The notes under the pieces are model-generated. The model was not told the DNA's origin. It was given only the letters and a program-made list of their open reading frames with translations, and did no database searches. DNA of 64,000 bases from Ilyonectria destructans (lineage: Eukaryota > Ascomycota > Sordariomycetes > Hypocreales > Nectriaceae): contig JAHEWK010000011.1 in assembly GCA_020740775.1 (NCBI GenBank), positions 1,116,001 through 1,180,000 of the forward strand, read 5' to 3'. Positions within the stretch are counted from its first letter, which is position 1; each line of letters begins with the position of its first letter. The translations under genes were made by a program, and so were the position numbers. This document shows positions 33,437 to 45,519 of the stretch, in pieces.

Positions 33437-34023
33437 TGCTCTAAGGCCGGTCCTCAGCTCGGCGAAGAGCGACAGATTGTATCGTCTAGGCAATCCGGGC
33501 TGCGGCTCTAGTTTTCTCACGCCAGACTGCAGGGCTATATAGGTGGATCTGCGCGGGGAGGGGCTTGACGTGCGTTATCTCAATGAGTCAGAACGATTGA
33601 GTGTGGGGAAAAGCAGTCCGGCAGCTCGGCATAGACTACCTTTTGTTCCCAATTTGGATCATGAGGTGTCGATTGTGTATCCCCACCTCTCCGTTAGCGT
33701 CCTGCAGAAATACCTCGAGGCAACTGTCTGGCGCAAATACCTGCGCTCTTTTGAAGCTCAAAGAAGCGGCTAATCTATTTCGAAGGCCAGCCTAGCTCGC
33801 CATATGATTATTAATATTCTTAGTAGCATATCTGTGTTGGATTTGGTGATGAACAGAACGCCTAACCGATGAGAAAATGGATCACATAGGTCAAAAATGA
33901 CGACAGAGCCTTATGAATCAAGCACACTGTTGTATTTAAAGAGGATCATGTAAAATCCTAACTTCCGAGCATGATTTAGTAACAATTGGTTGGGGAAATC
34001 GGTGCTTGGCTGCAGCCGAGATT
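33437..34023. other. Intergenic / promoter of the second cluster regulator
   Basis: 587 bp. CTATATAGCC on the minus strand near 33533-33540 is a likely TATA for the regulator. No gene. Confidence 0.55.
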
Positions 34024-34803
34024 CTACAAATCTGCAAATGCCTGCTCTACCGCCTCTGCCATCTCTCCAAGTGTCTTGAATGTGAACGACAAGTCCAAAT
34101 CATCACCAAAATCCTCCGGCCTGCCACCAATCGCTGCGTCTTTGCCCGCTCTTTCAATCCAACAACTTTTGAGTCCAGACTTGTATGCCGGGATATGATC
34201 ATGCTTCAGAGCCTGCGCTGTGTGCAAGAAGCCGTCTCTTTTGACGCCCAAGTCTTTCTCGGCATGTTGAACCATGTACTCGAAATTCCGCAGGTCGGGC
34301 TTGTATGACCCAATCTGCTGGGCCGTGTAGACAGCGTCAAAATGCACCCCCTTCAAAGGGCCAGCCAGGGTACGAGAAAAGGACTCTCCATCAACGTTAG
34401 ACAAAACGATCAGCTTGTACCGTTTTTGCAACTTCTTCAGCGCATCCACACTGTCAGGGAAAGCTGGCCAGAGTCCAACAGCACCGCCAAATTCTGCCTT
34501 CTCTTGCTCAGCAGTCTCTGGCTCTAACGGGGCTGCCAGCTCCCGGGCCATCTCGGCGTACACCATCCCAAGCAGTGGAGCATAATCCATGTCCGGATAT
34601 TTCCTCTGCAATATCTCCTCATACCGGGTGAATACCCCAAGAAGCCCCATTTTATTGTTCTTGAGGGGATGAGTCGCCGAAATGCGGGAATTGAGTGGCC
34701 CTAATGCGGTATAAATCCCACTTTCCCAGTCGACTAATGTTGCGTAAACATCGAACGAGAGTGCTGTAAATGACGTGAGCGGGCGTGTGCTTTGAGATGC
34801 CAT
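34024..34803 (-). CDS. Haloacid dehalogenase-like (HAD) hydrolase, type II 2-haloacid dehalogenase family
   Basis: 259 residues, one exon, start MASQSTRPL at 34801-34803 (the longer reading begins at TTG). HAD motifs: nucleophile Asp18 in ALSFDVYATLVDWE, motif II Ser/Asn in LIVLSNVDGESF, Lys in IGSYKPDLRNF, and the acidic C-terminal motif region (SCWIERAGKDA, PEDFGDDLDL). This pattern is of the L-2-haloacid dehalogenase/DehII subfamily, but many fungal members have no proven dehalogenase activity. A TATATAA lies about 110 bp upstream. It is the outermost gene of the presumed catabolic cluster, on the same strand as the regulator, but membership is unproven. Confidence 0.87.
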   Translation of the reverse strand: MASQSTRPLTSFTALSFDVYATLVDWESGIYTALGPLNSRISATHPLKNNKMGLLGVFTRYEEILQRKYPDMDYAPLLGMVYAEMARELAAPLEPETAEQEKAEFGGAVGLWPAFPDSVDALKKLQKRYKLIVLSNVDGESFSRTLAGPLKGVHFDAVYTAQQIGSYKPDLRNFEYMVQHAEKDLGVKRDGFLHTAQALKHDHIPAYKSGLKSCWIERAGKDAAIGGRPEDFGDDLDLSFTFKTLGEMAEAVEQAFADL

Positions 34804-37800
34804 GGTGGTCAAATGAGTAGGGTTGAGGAGAATGGTGAGAGAATATGGAAATTAAGAATGATCGAATCAAAAATACCATGAGTACAATGTCTTGGGGACC
34901 TCTTAAAGGGCGTTATATATCCTAGAATGGACGACGATCTTAGCTCAAATGAGATGTGCGGGTCACCATAATCCAGGTTCACTTTGGTGGTTAGCGTCAT
35001 GCTCTTCGGTAAAAATTGCAACCAAGTATCAAGAAGGTTAGGACAGCGACACGCACTGCGGGATTCGCAAACTCCGCCATGATAAATCAGACGTTCTTAG
35101 GCCTTGAGTAATGAGAAACGGAATGCCACATTGCTCCGCGCCATCCCCTCATCCCAAATTTAACCCGTCGCATTCGTTTCCCAACTGCCTGTGTCTGCAC
35201 TTTCGACTTCTAGCCAATACAGTATGAATTTCTCTCTGCGCCCTTTCCGTATCACACTAAAGACAAACGTCTCGCCAACTGGAAAATAACCCGCCTCGGC
35301 TCTTTTTTTGAGTGAGAAACGGCATGGTCGTGCCAAAAATTAGACAGACTAAGCCATCCTTCAGTGCCATGATGGGACATGACCCTAGGTAACGGTTGTC
35401 AGTCAACCTTATCCACCATAAGCCAGCTAAAAAGAATGTTGAATCGCCATATCGGTTAGCTGATTTGTATGGGGGCTCCCTCGGGTATTGCCGCATCCGT
35501 TCCGGAGCAGCGTCACCTCCCTGCCTAATTATTTCTTCGCGGGCGGGTTTTACACATCTTCCGAGGAGTCGAAAATCGAACCAGCCCTTTCTTCGGTAAA
35601 CGGCGGATTAATTTTTGGCTGACTTCTTCAATTATGTTTGAGGAGAAATAGCCAACAATCAGCCATAAAATGGTTTACCAAGAGGTTAGGGTGCCCTAGT
35701 ACACACATACCCAGGGGGGGGGGCTAGAAGCTCAACAGTAAAATAAAACACCAACAATAGTATCAACAATAATAAAATGGTTTACAAATTGGTAATTCAC
35801 GTCGGAATATTTTACTTCTTCGATCGCAGCACCGCAGCCGAGACGTACACCAATCGTTCTTACAAGCGCATCTTAGAAGTAGAAGCCTCCCAGATGATAT
35901 AGCCAGTCCCGCGGCAGGAATTAAGTGATTTCTGTGAGCCTTTCCAATTCGGAACCTTGATCTTCGCTGTTGGTGCTCTGTTCTCTGCGCTCTCCGAGCG
36001 GTATAAGTCTGCAAGGGCTTTTGAGGCAACTTTGTGGATGATTCAAACGTCCAAGCTAGTAGAAGAACTCCCAAATGTGCAGGTGATACTAGAGCTAGAA
36101 GAAGGATTTACACAGGCTTGATATCTGCTAGATTTTATCACTCCGCTGTGAGCGAAGTGAATCCGAGGATGCCATCCATCAGGGCAGATATTCGGCCACG
36201 GGAGTCCGTTAATCCGAAAAATTAGTTCGACATGAGTAACTACCCTAAAGTAGGAGGACTTTGTCTTCGGCAAGAATGCGCATGGCGTAAGTGGCGGCCG
36301 ATGAAGCTGTCGCCGACCGGACGAGTTCTTTTTCCCCAGGCCGCAAAGCAGGGATGCCATTCCTTTTGCCATAATTGCGATGGCAATATGCGGGAGTGCT
36401 CCCAAGCGAGGTCATGACCGCTGTAGATAAGGAAGGGAGGCGAAATGGGTTATTAGGCGAGCAAGTATAGGGATAGCAAGGATGTAATGGGGATAGAAAG
36501 GGAAGAAAGGGAAGAAGTTGTGCAGAGGGGAGAAAGAACAAGGACATAGACCTTTAGCAGTCATTGTCAGTGTCAGATTTTCAGACATTTTAAGACCATT
36601 TTCCCTTCTATTACCCTATTTGTTACAACCAGACACTTGTCCATTTCCAGTCTTCCACTTCGTCATTCTAAGGGCAATCACAGACTTCGTTGATGCCTTG
36701 CCAACGTCAATCTTTGTGATCAGCGTCATAAAGCACCCAATTAGATACTTCTCTATTAGTTAGATCAATCTACATAGCCGTACAACCCCAATTTTGTTGC
36801 CTAGCTTGACATCCGGTCGAATTAGCTTGACACTCGAGAGACGCAGTGGAAGTCACGCCAGACTATGTAGCGACGTAGGAGCACGGCCGTTCATCTTAGC
36901 TTGCGGCACAGAATTGACATTAAATTTGAGTTGGTTCATCCTCGTTGCAAAAGAGCCGGAGAAGGCGGATTACCGAGGCCCAGGTGGAGGCGTGTAGACA
37001 TATACAGAGCCCCTTTTAGGATTCCTAAATGTGCTCTTAATTCAAATTATCGCTACGCTCGAGGGTAGCGAAGTCGTTAGCCTGCGCTAGATATGAGTGG
37101 AAGGAACATGGAGTGCTCTGATGATGCTCGTATCCGTCTGCGATAACATGACTTGATGGCTAGGTTCGTTTTATGTATGATTACGGGAAAATCGCGGAGG
37201 AGTGACTGTAATCAACCACCATTGATGGGAGCGGCTTGTGCAGCCAGGACGTGCTTCATACACCGGCAAGCAGGCCGAGAATTGGTATAGGTTTGCATCG
37301 CTTCTTCGTACTAATTAAAAACACAACAATCGGGATTAAATTAAATGATACGTTAACCTTTTGGCAATCCATCATAGCACATGGATAGCATGTCACATGT
37401 GAAAACTTACTTTGCGGAGCAGTTGTTGTCTTGGTCCCAAACTCAGAGGCAGACGCTTGCCTCCATCATCATCATCCTTTCCTCCGGCTTTGGACATGAC
37501 CATGCAGCGCTAGGGCTCAGAAGAGAAAGCTAATATTCTCACCTGACAGTTAAAAATCGAGGCAGTGCAAAGCTAGGGCATAGCGATTGACCCCCAACTC
37601 AGCCTACATACCATGATACCCTACATGTAGGCGTCCTACTGCAACCAGAGGAAGTCATTGGTGTGGTTGGTCTCAGACAAGTGGTGATACTCTAAGCTTA
37701 GACATCTTCCATTGAGCAAAATTGCAGTGAAATATCAGATATTCGAGCAAATACCCAGTCAAGATGTTGATCACGCATGGGGATAAAAGTCCATGCACTT

Positions 37801-38514
37801 CGTACTGCACTTTGGATACAAATAGGAAATGAATAATGAGACTTTCCGACTTGCATTAGACTGAATTATGCTTTTGGTTTTGTTTGCATAAAACGGCTCT
37901 AGTCGGGCTATGATGTTGCATTCTCGTGGTCGGCCTCCCCTCCCAGACGCTCAATGGCAACTGACTTGACCGCCCCTGTTGGAGGTTGAGATACCGGTAT
38001 TCTCCAGTAAGAGCTAGCACATCCCCGCGCCACTAACTAAGTCATAGCGACAAGTTAAACCTTGCGTTAGCTATTCAAGTGTGGGCAGCCGATTCCCCTG
38101 TGTCAGTCCCCCGCGTCCCATCACCGCTTTGAGAGTGACACGGATTGTGGTGAGGCTAGCGTAGCCGCTGGTTCTCCAACCAGAGCGTATTCTCGTTTTC
38201 TGCCCCACAATCGCCATTTCAACATCCCGGCGAATGGCTGGGCTAATCCTAGTATTGAGAGACCATTACGAAATCACGGCTTGCGTTGGGGAAATCAGCG
38301 TCGTCTTGCCTGTTGAGTTCGGGTTGTTACGGCCGCTAGCATGCGAGAGTGACTCAAACTGCCACCCGGCTATCCTCGGAGCCAGCCCCCACCCGACCAT
38401 GTACGCCATGATCGAGACCTACTGTACTTGACCCTTGGAATGAATCGTTTAAATAGATACAATTCGAATCAATCACCGATCCCTCAACTAAGTCTTCCTC
38501 ATTGTAATCCCAAA
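34804..38514. other. Gene-poor region, no gene supported
   Basis: 3.7 kb, the second longest gene-free stretch. It holds TATATAA for the HAD gene (34913-34919, minus), a G homopolymer (about 35714-35723), and a duplicated ATAAAATGGTTTAC near 35665 and 35772. Several frames of 60-120 codons occur on both strands without start codons, splice partners or motifs. Confidence 0.55.
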
Positions 38515-39428
38515 ATGACTGAATTCATGAGTGTCGAAGCGCAGCGGCGCTGCACGTGGCAGTGCTATGCGGATCTTTTTTCAGCCGCTATTGCTTCTGC
38601 TTTTGTCTCTCCATGGGTGACGGCAATCGATAAGTACGTATTCATCTCTCTGTATTATTGGTGATAACTGCATTGAACTCCAAATTCGCATTGAGTCAAA
38701 ATTCCACTTGTTTCAAAGATTGCATTCTAACTTCTCGTTTCCACAGGATCGTCTACTATCGAGCCGCAACCAACGCCTCTCTGACGTCTTGCGTTCAGTC
38801 ATGGCTCGCCAAACCCAAGCCATCTCTGAGTGCCATGTGGCTTCCTTTCCTGGTCTATTTCGGAACCTACGCAACCGCGAACCTATTCGATTCTATATAC
38901 GCCGAAAACAACTGTGCTGATCCTGCCACGGTTTCTGCCTCTTCTTCCAAGTTCTTTGCTACGGCCGCTGTCAGCACCGGGCTGTGTGTCTACAAGGATG
39001 GATACTTTGCCGGGCTGGCGAGCAGATCACCAGCACCGCTCATGAGTTATTTGCTCTTCACGGCTCGGGATGCCGTCACAGTATATGCATCATTCAACAT
39101 GCCAGCCTGGATTGCTCCAAAGCTGTCCCAGGTGTCCTTGCCGAACTTCGCCCCATTCTCTGTTTTCAGCTCGGAGGAATCGAGATTGCGGGCAGCCCAG
39201 ATAATAATGCCAGCAGCATCTCAGCTTGTCAGCACCCCTCTTCATCTCCTGGGCCTGGACCTGAGTAACAGACGATACAAATTCCCGATCCGTGAACGCC
39301 TCAGCATGGTTCGGCATCATTTGTCCTTCGCTACTCCCTTGCGAATGGCTCGAATTATACCGGGCTTTGGAATTGGCAATGTCGTGAACACTAGTTGCAG
39401 AAATTCGATGTTAGGTCGGGTCATTTGA
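38515..39428 (+). CDS. Predicted membrane protein, possibly mitochondrial-carrier-like
   Basis: 266 residues from two exons, 38515-38633 and 38747-39428 (intron 113 nt, GTACGT...CCACAG, phase 2). The start MTEFMSVEAQ is chosen; a longer frame begins at 38428. Hydrophobic, Ala/Ser-rich helices alternate with basic loops: LFSAAIASAFVSPWVTAIDK, LSAMWLPFLVYFGTYATANL, FFATAAVSTGLCVYKD, RSPAPLMSYLLFTARDAVTV and, near the end, IIMPAASQLVSTPLHLLGLD. The alternation 'SPW.TAIDK' / 'STPLHLLGLDL' loosely resembles the P-x-D repeats of mitochondrial carriers, and I recall related fungal proteins without assigned function. This is weak: it could equally be a separate integral membrane family. Neighbouring sequence gives no functional clue. 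Confidence 0.7.
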
Positions 39429-40075
39429 GGTTTTTGAAATTTCGTTTTGCCTTAAGATGCGCAACGTAAAAGCGCCAGCGTTTTATGTTGGACATAGATC
39501 ATGGAGAAAATTTGATACTCTAATTTTAGCTGATTAAAATCCGCAATTTTTGAGATTCGTGTGCTGTGATGTTCTCAGTAGCGATCCCGTAATCAGTTCT
39601 CCATACCGAATGAGTAGAGCTGTTGGTCCATGACGGCACAGACTGAGATATCCACATCAAGCACCCTTTGACCACACCATCTCCTTACTTAGCTTACGCC
39701 TAATCGGTACCAAATTGGCGACGGATGGAATAGATGGTTCTGAGCGCTAGTGGGTAATCGGTAAAAGCCGGAAGGATAGGCCTGAATGACTCTACAGATC
39801 GGTCCCCCCTTTTTCTGCCGTGCCTCTTTCGTCAGGCATCCAACTAAGCTATTTACGTCGTAGCCATGACACTTGAGCCCCGGCATGGCCCGATAGTGGT
39901 CTCCAGGATTACTTCCCATCGACGACAACAAGCTACAGCCTCAGCAGCAATGCCAGAAGATCTTCTCACAGTAATTTCGCCTTCAGATCGTCTAGGAAGT
40001 CTAGGCGTCACTGACACGCGACAGTAGTTAGTACTTCCGTTCAATTTTCTTCCTTTCGTTTCTATTGTACAGATG

Positions 40076-40139
40076 CAGTGGGATGCACAATGTCCAGATC
40101 AGGTATGTTGGTTAGATCTGGACCTTCTGCATCCCACTG
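40076..40139. repeat. Near-perfect inverted repeat (25-bp arms)
   Basis: Arm 40076-40100 begins CAGTGGGATGCA and ends GTCCAGATC; arm 40115-40139 is its reverse complement at 23 of 25 positions, with a 14-nt spacer. It may be a collapsed DNA-transposon end pair or a structured RNA/DNA hairpin. Confidence 0.9.
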
Positions 40140-40153
40140 TATTTCAATGAGTA

Positions 40154-40447
40154 TTGCTATTCGCACACTTAAGTATATAGGCCAATTTCACTAAGAAGTC
40201 TCAATAATATATATATTAGTAAGTTGAACCTAAGAAAATTAAATAAGCTTTACTCTAAGTATTTATTCTCTAAGTTTTACTATCTAAATTTTATCTTTTA
40301 ATTTATTTTAGAGTAAAAACTGGAACTTTCTCAGAATAAGATACTTTAAGGCGGACGTATAGGTTAGTTATATTACCTTATGTTAAACTTAGGTATAAAA
40401 ATTTATACTTATATGTGATTAGCATTTTGAATGTGTGCGAATAGCAA
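40154..40447. mobile_element. MITE-like element with 15-bp terminal inverted repeats
   Basis: 294 bp bounded by perfect 15-bp inverted repeats TTGCTATTCGCACAC (40154-40168) and GTGTGCGAATAGCAA (40433-40447). The interior is very AT-rich (for example 40205-40320) and non-coding. Left flank is TA and right flank CA, so a TA target duplication, expected for Tc1/mariner-type elements, is only approximate. No transposase was seen; size and structure fit a non-autonomous miniature element. Confidence 0.75.
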
Positions 40448-40771
40448 CACTTATTTCAGTATTAATCTCTAAAATCCTTTGACAGCTCTACAGGCATCCT
40501 AAGATCCTGTGATTTCCTTAGTCACTTCTTGTTTTTCTTTCTTTATTAATCGTCCAGATTATAGTGGCCCCAGTACTCTCATTTCATATAATAATATTTA
40601 TCATTGCAAACGAAACTAATCTTAACTTCACCTCATTACCGAGTGCAATTCTACACCATTGATAATCCTACCAGTGCAATGTGTCCAAGTACTTCGAATC
40701 GCGAAATCTATAGTCTATTATTTACGGTCTGCTTCTGCGTTAAGTATCTAGCGTATTAAATATTATCCACT

Positions 40772-43700
40772 TTACTCCTTCTTCGTCTTTCTTGTTTTGG
40801 GTACTCGTGCCAACCAGTAAATTCCCAACGCTGCCGCAATGTTGAACAAAATGTACACCCACATTAATCCAAAGTTCCTCCAACGGTTATCAAAACTGAC
40901 TCCCAGACTAGACAAGAAAGTATTCGTGTCAGAAATTGTGCAATACTGACACTCAGCACCGTTCCCATCAGCAGGGTTGTTCACATAGCCACCCGCTGTG
41001 TCGATGTACGACTTCAAATAAGCACCACAGGTCGTGTTGTTAGGAGCAGTGAACTTGATGAACTCATTCGATTCGCAAGAGGCTTGGGCGTTTGCCATTG
41101 ACGTGCTCAGGAGACCTTCCACCACGTAGGTGAAGGGGTTAACCCGGTACATAAACATCCAGAAACCCGGAAGGTCCTGGGGTGGTGAGAGAATGCTTGT
41201 CGCTGTGTCAGAAGGGAGAGGCTGAAAAAGGTTGATGGAACATACCCGCAAAATGAGAAAATCATGACCATGATAAGAGTCACAAGACCTCCGGCCACTT
41301 CATCACTATCGAATCCCGCAATTATCATGTTCGCAAAGGTGCTCGTGAACATGAGGAAGAGCCAAATGAAAAGCAGCACAGTGACTCCCCGTGAGTCAAC
41401 TGAGTCGGTCGGGTAGGCATTGCGATAGAGACCAGTAGGGAAGTACCAGCAAACAAAGCAAAGCACAGCCATGAGCTACATGGAGGTTAGCGTCCTATCC
41501 TTTCCAATATTCTCAAAGAAGCCATGTAATTGGGCACTTACTGAGTTCCACGCCGCTTCCACAAGCATGCTCGAAACCATGAATGCTTTCCAGGAGTAAG
41601 TCTTCGAAGGCCGCTCGCGAGCTTCGTACATGGTACGCTGGGCCACAAAAGCAGGTAGCATCTGATTAATAACTTGAGTAAAGATGGTCAAAAACATCAT
41701 GACACCAAACATTTGGTTCTGTAGGCCACGCTCCGTGTTCTTTCCATTGAGGAACGAAAGGCCAATGAACAACGACTGGAGTAAATAGTCAGCGTTTCCA
41801 TTTAGTGTAGCAGGTTAATTGGTCAAATACTCACAGCACCACCCGAGAGTGTCACCTTAGAGTAGATATATGATGGGCTGCGCCAGTATTGCTGGAAGAG
41901 CCGCCTCGTGACCTCCACATACTGCTCTCTGTGAGATGCGGCAAACTCGCTATGGGTCGTTGGAGCCTGCTCCCCACCCTGCTTGAGCTGGGAACTACCG
42001 TCTGAAACCAACCTCGCGAGTTCGTCCTGGACTTGGCCACGCTCACGAGACACCTTCCAGACCTCAGGCCAGTCAACATCCGTGTGAGAGCCAGGTGCTG
42101 CGCCAATAACATCCAGCATATACTCAGCCGGATTTGAACCATGTGGACATTCAGGAGCACCATTGCGGACGAAGTAGTCGACCAAGATGCTGGAGTTCTT
42201 GCCAACATCTCCAAAATAAATGGTCCTACCCCGTGAAAGTAGCAGGAGCCGGTCAAATCGTTGGAACAGCATCGCAGAAGGCTGGTGAATCGTGCAGAGA
42301 ATAGCCTGTCCGTTCTTGGTCAATTTCTCCATCAGATTGCAGATAGACCAAGAAGTCTGGCTATCGAGTCCAGAGGTCGGTTCATCCAGGAACAGTAGAA
42401 GTTGCGGTCTGGCAGCAAGCTCAACGCCAATCGTCAACCTTTTCCGTTGTTCCACGTTAAGACCCTCGCCTGGAACTCCGATAATAGCATCTGAATACTC
42501 TTCCATGTCCAAAAGACTGATGACGGTGTCGACATAGGCGAGCTTTTCCTCTCGAGAATAGCGGGAAGGTTGGCGAAGAAGAGCGCTAAAGTTGAGGGCC
42601 TCGCGGACGGTTGAAGTATGAACATGAAGGTCTTGTTGCTGAACATAGCCAGTTTTCCGTTGGAAGGAGTCATCGCGCAGTCTTCCGTCAACTAACATGT
42701 CACCGGTCACAACCCCCATCGTAACTCGGCTAGCGAGAACATCCAGTAATGTGGTTTTGCCAGCTCCTGATGCACCCTAAATTCATTTGTCAGCACTCGT
42801 CTTATGGTTGTCATCTGAGTACATACCATCAAAGCGGTCAGCGTTCCTGGCTTCACCCAGCCGTCAACGTGATCAAGAATCCTGCGATCCTCGCCCTTGA
42901 TTTTGACATCATAACATACGTCTCTCCAATGGAATACTGAAGTTTGCTTTTCAACATCTGAAACCTCCCCAGAGTCATCTCTGCCATCTTTCTGTGTGGT
43001 GCTAGCCTCTCCGGACTCTTCGTCGTTGCTAGGCTTTTGAGAATGCTTCTTTAGGGCGTTGCGAGTAAAGACTAACACCTCTCCTTTCGACCGTTCAGAA
43101 GTAATGTACTCGGTAGCAACCAAATGCAATCCCATAAAAGGCAGCGTAAAAGCAACAATCACTCCAAAGTTCCGCCACTTATGTGAGTCGTCATATCCAT
43201 ATGCGGACTTGATGTATGCTGACCCATTCACAAAGTCCTCTCCGGGGATCGAACCTTGAATTGCGCATGCTCTCGCAAGTCCTGTGACAGACTCGTAGTC
43301 AGGACCTTGAGGTACAAATTCTGAACAGGGGAATTTCTGGCCAGAGAATTCATTGATCATGAGAGTTTCCTGGGCGTAATACGCCGGGTTGATCCACCGG
43401 ATCCATCCAATCCATACTGGCATGTACTGTGGCGGTATCGCGAAACCAGCGTAGAGGGTTATGGCCAGAAGAAGGATTGAGGCACGAGCGAGCGCTTGAG
43501 CAATGGTTCTTGTGAGCGATGCGATAAGACGAAACGTCATCGACATGCTCATTGTTATCGCAAACGACACGAGGAAGAAAAAGAAGAAAGCACCCGCCTC
43601 TCGTCGCAAATTTCCCATGAAGTAAAGGATCGTGTTCATCATTATCGCGTTGAACACCTTGTATGGAAGGTCGACAATCATAGAAGATAGTGCTTCTGCG

Positions 43701-45519
43701 CTTGGATGGTAAAGAGCATACCGGGCATGTTTCTCGACAATATTTCTCTTAGCGTAGAGGGTCAGAATTTCCAGGACGTTATTGAAAACATTCATCAACA
43801 TGATGAACAAGATCAAAAATCCTCGTTTGAAGAAGGCGCCGGTGTTCTCTGGTAGGTTGTAAAAGATGCTCGCAACCACCAGTGACTCTGTGAGATTGCA
43901 GCAGAGCATGGTGATAGTAACGCTCGGGTCCGCCTTCAGCATTGACCAGCTTCTCCCCAGCGTAAGGCTCATCTGCTCTAGATATGACAAAGTGAATGGA
44001 GATTTGGCGCGCTGAGATTTTGACTGGTCCATCTTGCGAGACTTAACGAAGTTCTGGTAGTTGTCGCCGCCAAACGGATGGCGCTCGAGGTAGTCGTCCA
44101 TCTCGACCAAGAGACGTTCTCGGTGAGCACTTTTCTTCCAAGCCTGCGCAAACTCATCGGGAGATCGAAGGGTCTTGTTTTCCCAGCCTGGTCGGATGAT
44201 GCGCTCTTGGTGGTTAGTCATTGAGGTGAGGAAATCGGCCGTAGTTTGCTGTTCAGGGCAAACAAAACCGAGCCTTTCAAAGTAGGCCTTGGCGTCGCCT
44301 GTCTTGCCGAAAAATATCTGCCGACCCTGATAAAGCACAAGTACCTTGTCGAAAACCTATGTCCATATTAACACTGAGTACTAATCAATCAGTATTGGCA
44401 GGCTTAACTTACATCGTAGGCATCCTGGGATGCTTGGTAAATAGCAACTGCAGAAGTGCAACCGATCACGTCGGCCTGCGTTCTTAGAGTCCGACAGAAC
44501 TCGAGGGCATTTGCACTATCCAGTCCTCTGGTACTGTTATCCCAGCATTGTAGCGGCGAGTAGCTCAATGCAGCCTCGGCAATTGTCACACGTTTGCGTT
44601 CACCGCCAGAAACCCCTCTTACGAAATCGTCTCCCACGCGGGTGTTTTTAGTATGTGAGATGCCAAACATAGCCATTGTAACATCGCGCAGATGCTCTGC
44701 GTACTCTTTAGGCGTGATACCTGCAGGGATGTTCCTGGGGCATCTTGCACGCGCGGCGAAATAGAGTGTATCTCCCACCGTTAGATGTGCAAAATGCTGA
44801 TCAATCTCAGCTGTGTAGATTGCCTCTCCTCGAAAAGCTGTCCGAATCTCCTTGGGGTGGATTCCAGAATAGTTGAGCTCGGCCCCTTCGTCAATGTGGA
44901 ATCCGTGGGTGTCACCAGCAATTGTCTTCAGGAACGTCGAACAGCCTGAACCAGGAGGTCCAAGAACAGCCAGCATCTCTCCGCTGTGGAGGACGCCTTC
45001 GATATCTCGCAGTATGTCCACTCGCTTTTGTGAGTCGTGCAGCAATTTCCTGATCATAGTTCCAGCTTCGAGGAAGATGTTGCCAACACTCTTTTGGAAG
45101 TCAGTGTCGGTGCCGAATCCGTAGACGTTGAGGTTCTTGAACGCCACACCCGTTGTTCGAGGCGGGTTCCCTTCAGATGTGTCAGTTCGAATGTCGTAAA
45201 ATGCCTTGGCCCATTTTCTGGCGTTGAAATCTGGGCTATGTGGGTTGAGAGGCCCATCTGATGGCAGTGGGAACAAGGTACCCGGGGCTGCATGCGATTG
45301 TGTTGTGAGTCGACGCGCCAACTCAAGAATCTCTTCATTCTTGTCGGCTTCTTGGTCCTCGGATTCCCTGTCAGAGGGCCATTTCTCCTCACACGGTGCA
45401 GTAATCGATGTTGAGCACGAATCGCCCAGGTGATGGTGAGGACGACTTGGTTCTTCGAGACTCGGAGTCGTGTAAGTCGCGGGCCCGGACTCAAGCCCCC
45501 CCTGTGCACCGGCTGCCAT
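40772..45519 (-). CDS. PDR-type (full-size ABCG) multidrug ABC transporter
   Basis: 1488 residues from six exons (minus): 44413-45519, 42827-44356, 41835-42776, 41542-41775, 41246-41475, 40772-41195. Layout is NBD1-TMD1-NBD2-TMD2. NBD1 has the degenerate fungal Walker [14 protein letters not shown] (187-199), signature VSGGE (303-307) and [14 protein letters not shown]2 has canonical [11 protein letters not shown] (880-890), the divergent signature [12 protein letters not shown] and [18 protein letters not shown] blocks include a PDR-typical QGRQIFFG link, and [20 protein letters not shown], which forms only if the last intron (41196-41245) ends at ACAAG. Length and asymmetry match Pdr5/Cdr1/atrB-type plasma-membrane exporters of azoles, plant or microbial toxins. 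Minus-strand TATATAA lies ~115 bp upstream. Divergent from a Zn2Cys6 regulator. Confidence 0.95.

Larger units (their letters stand above)
39429..40771. other. Intergenic with inverted-repeat elements
   Basis: 1.3 kb between the membrane protein and the ABC transporter 3' end. It contains the hairpin repeat (40076-40139) and the MITE-like element (40154-40447) listed separately; composition is markedly AT-rich from about 40150. Confidence 0.7.

Noticed and set aside
43236..43255. GGTTCGATCCCC (minus), like a tRNA B box
   Set aside because: It lies inside the ABC transporter coding exon, with no A box or cloverleaf around it.
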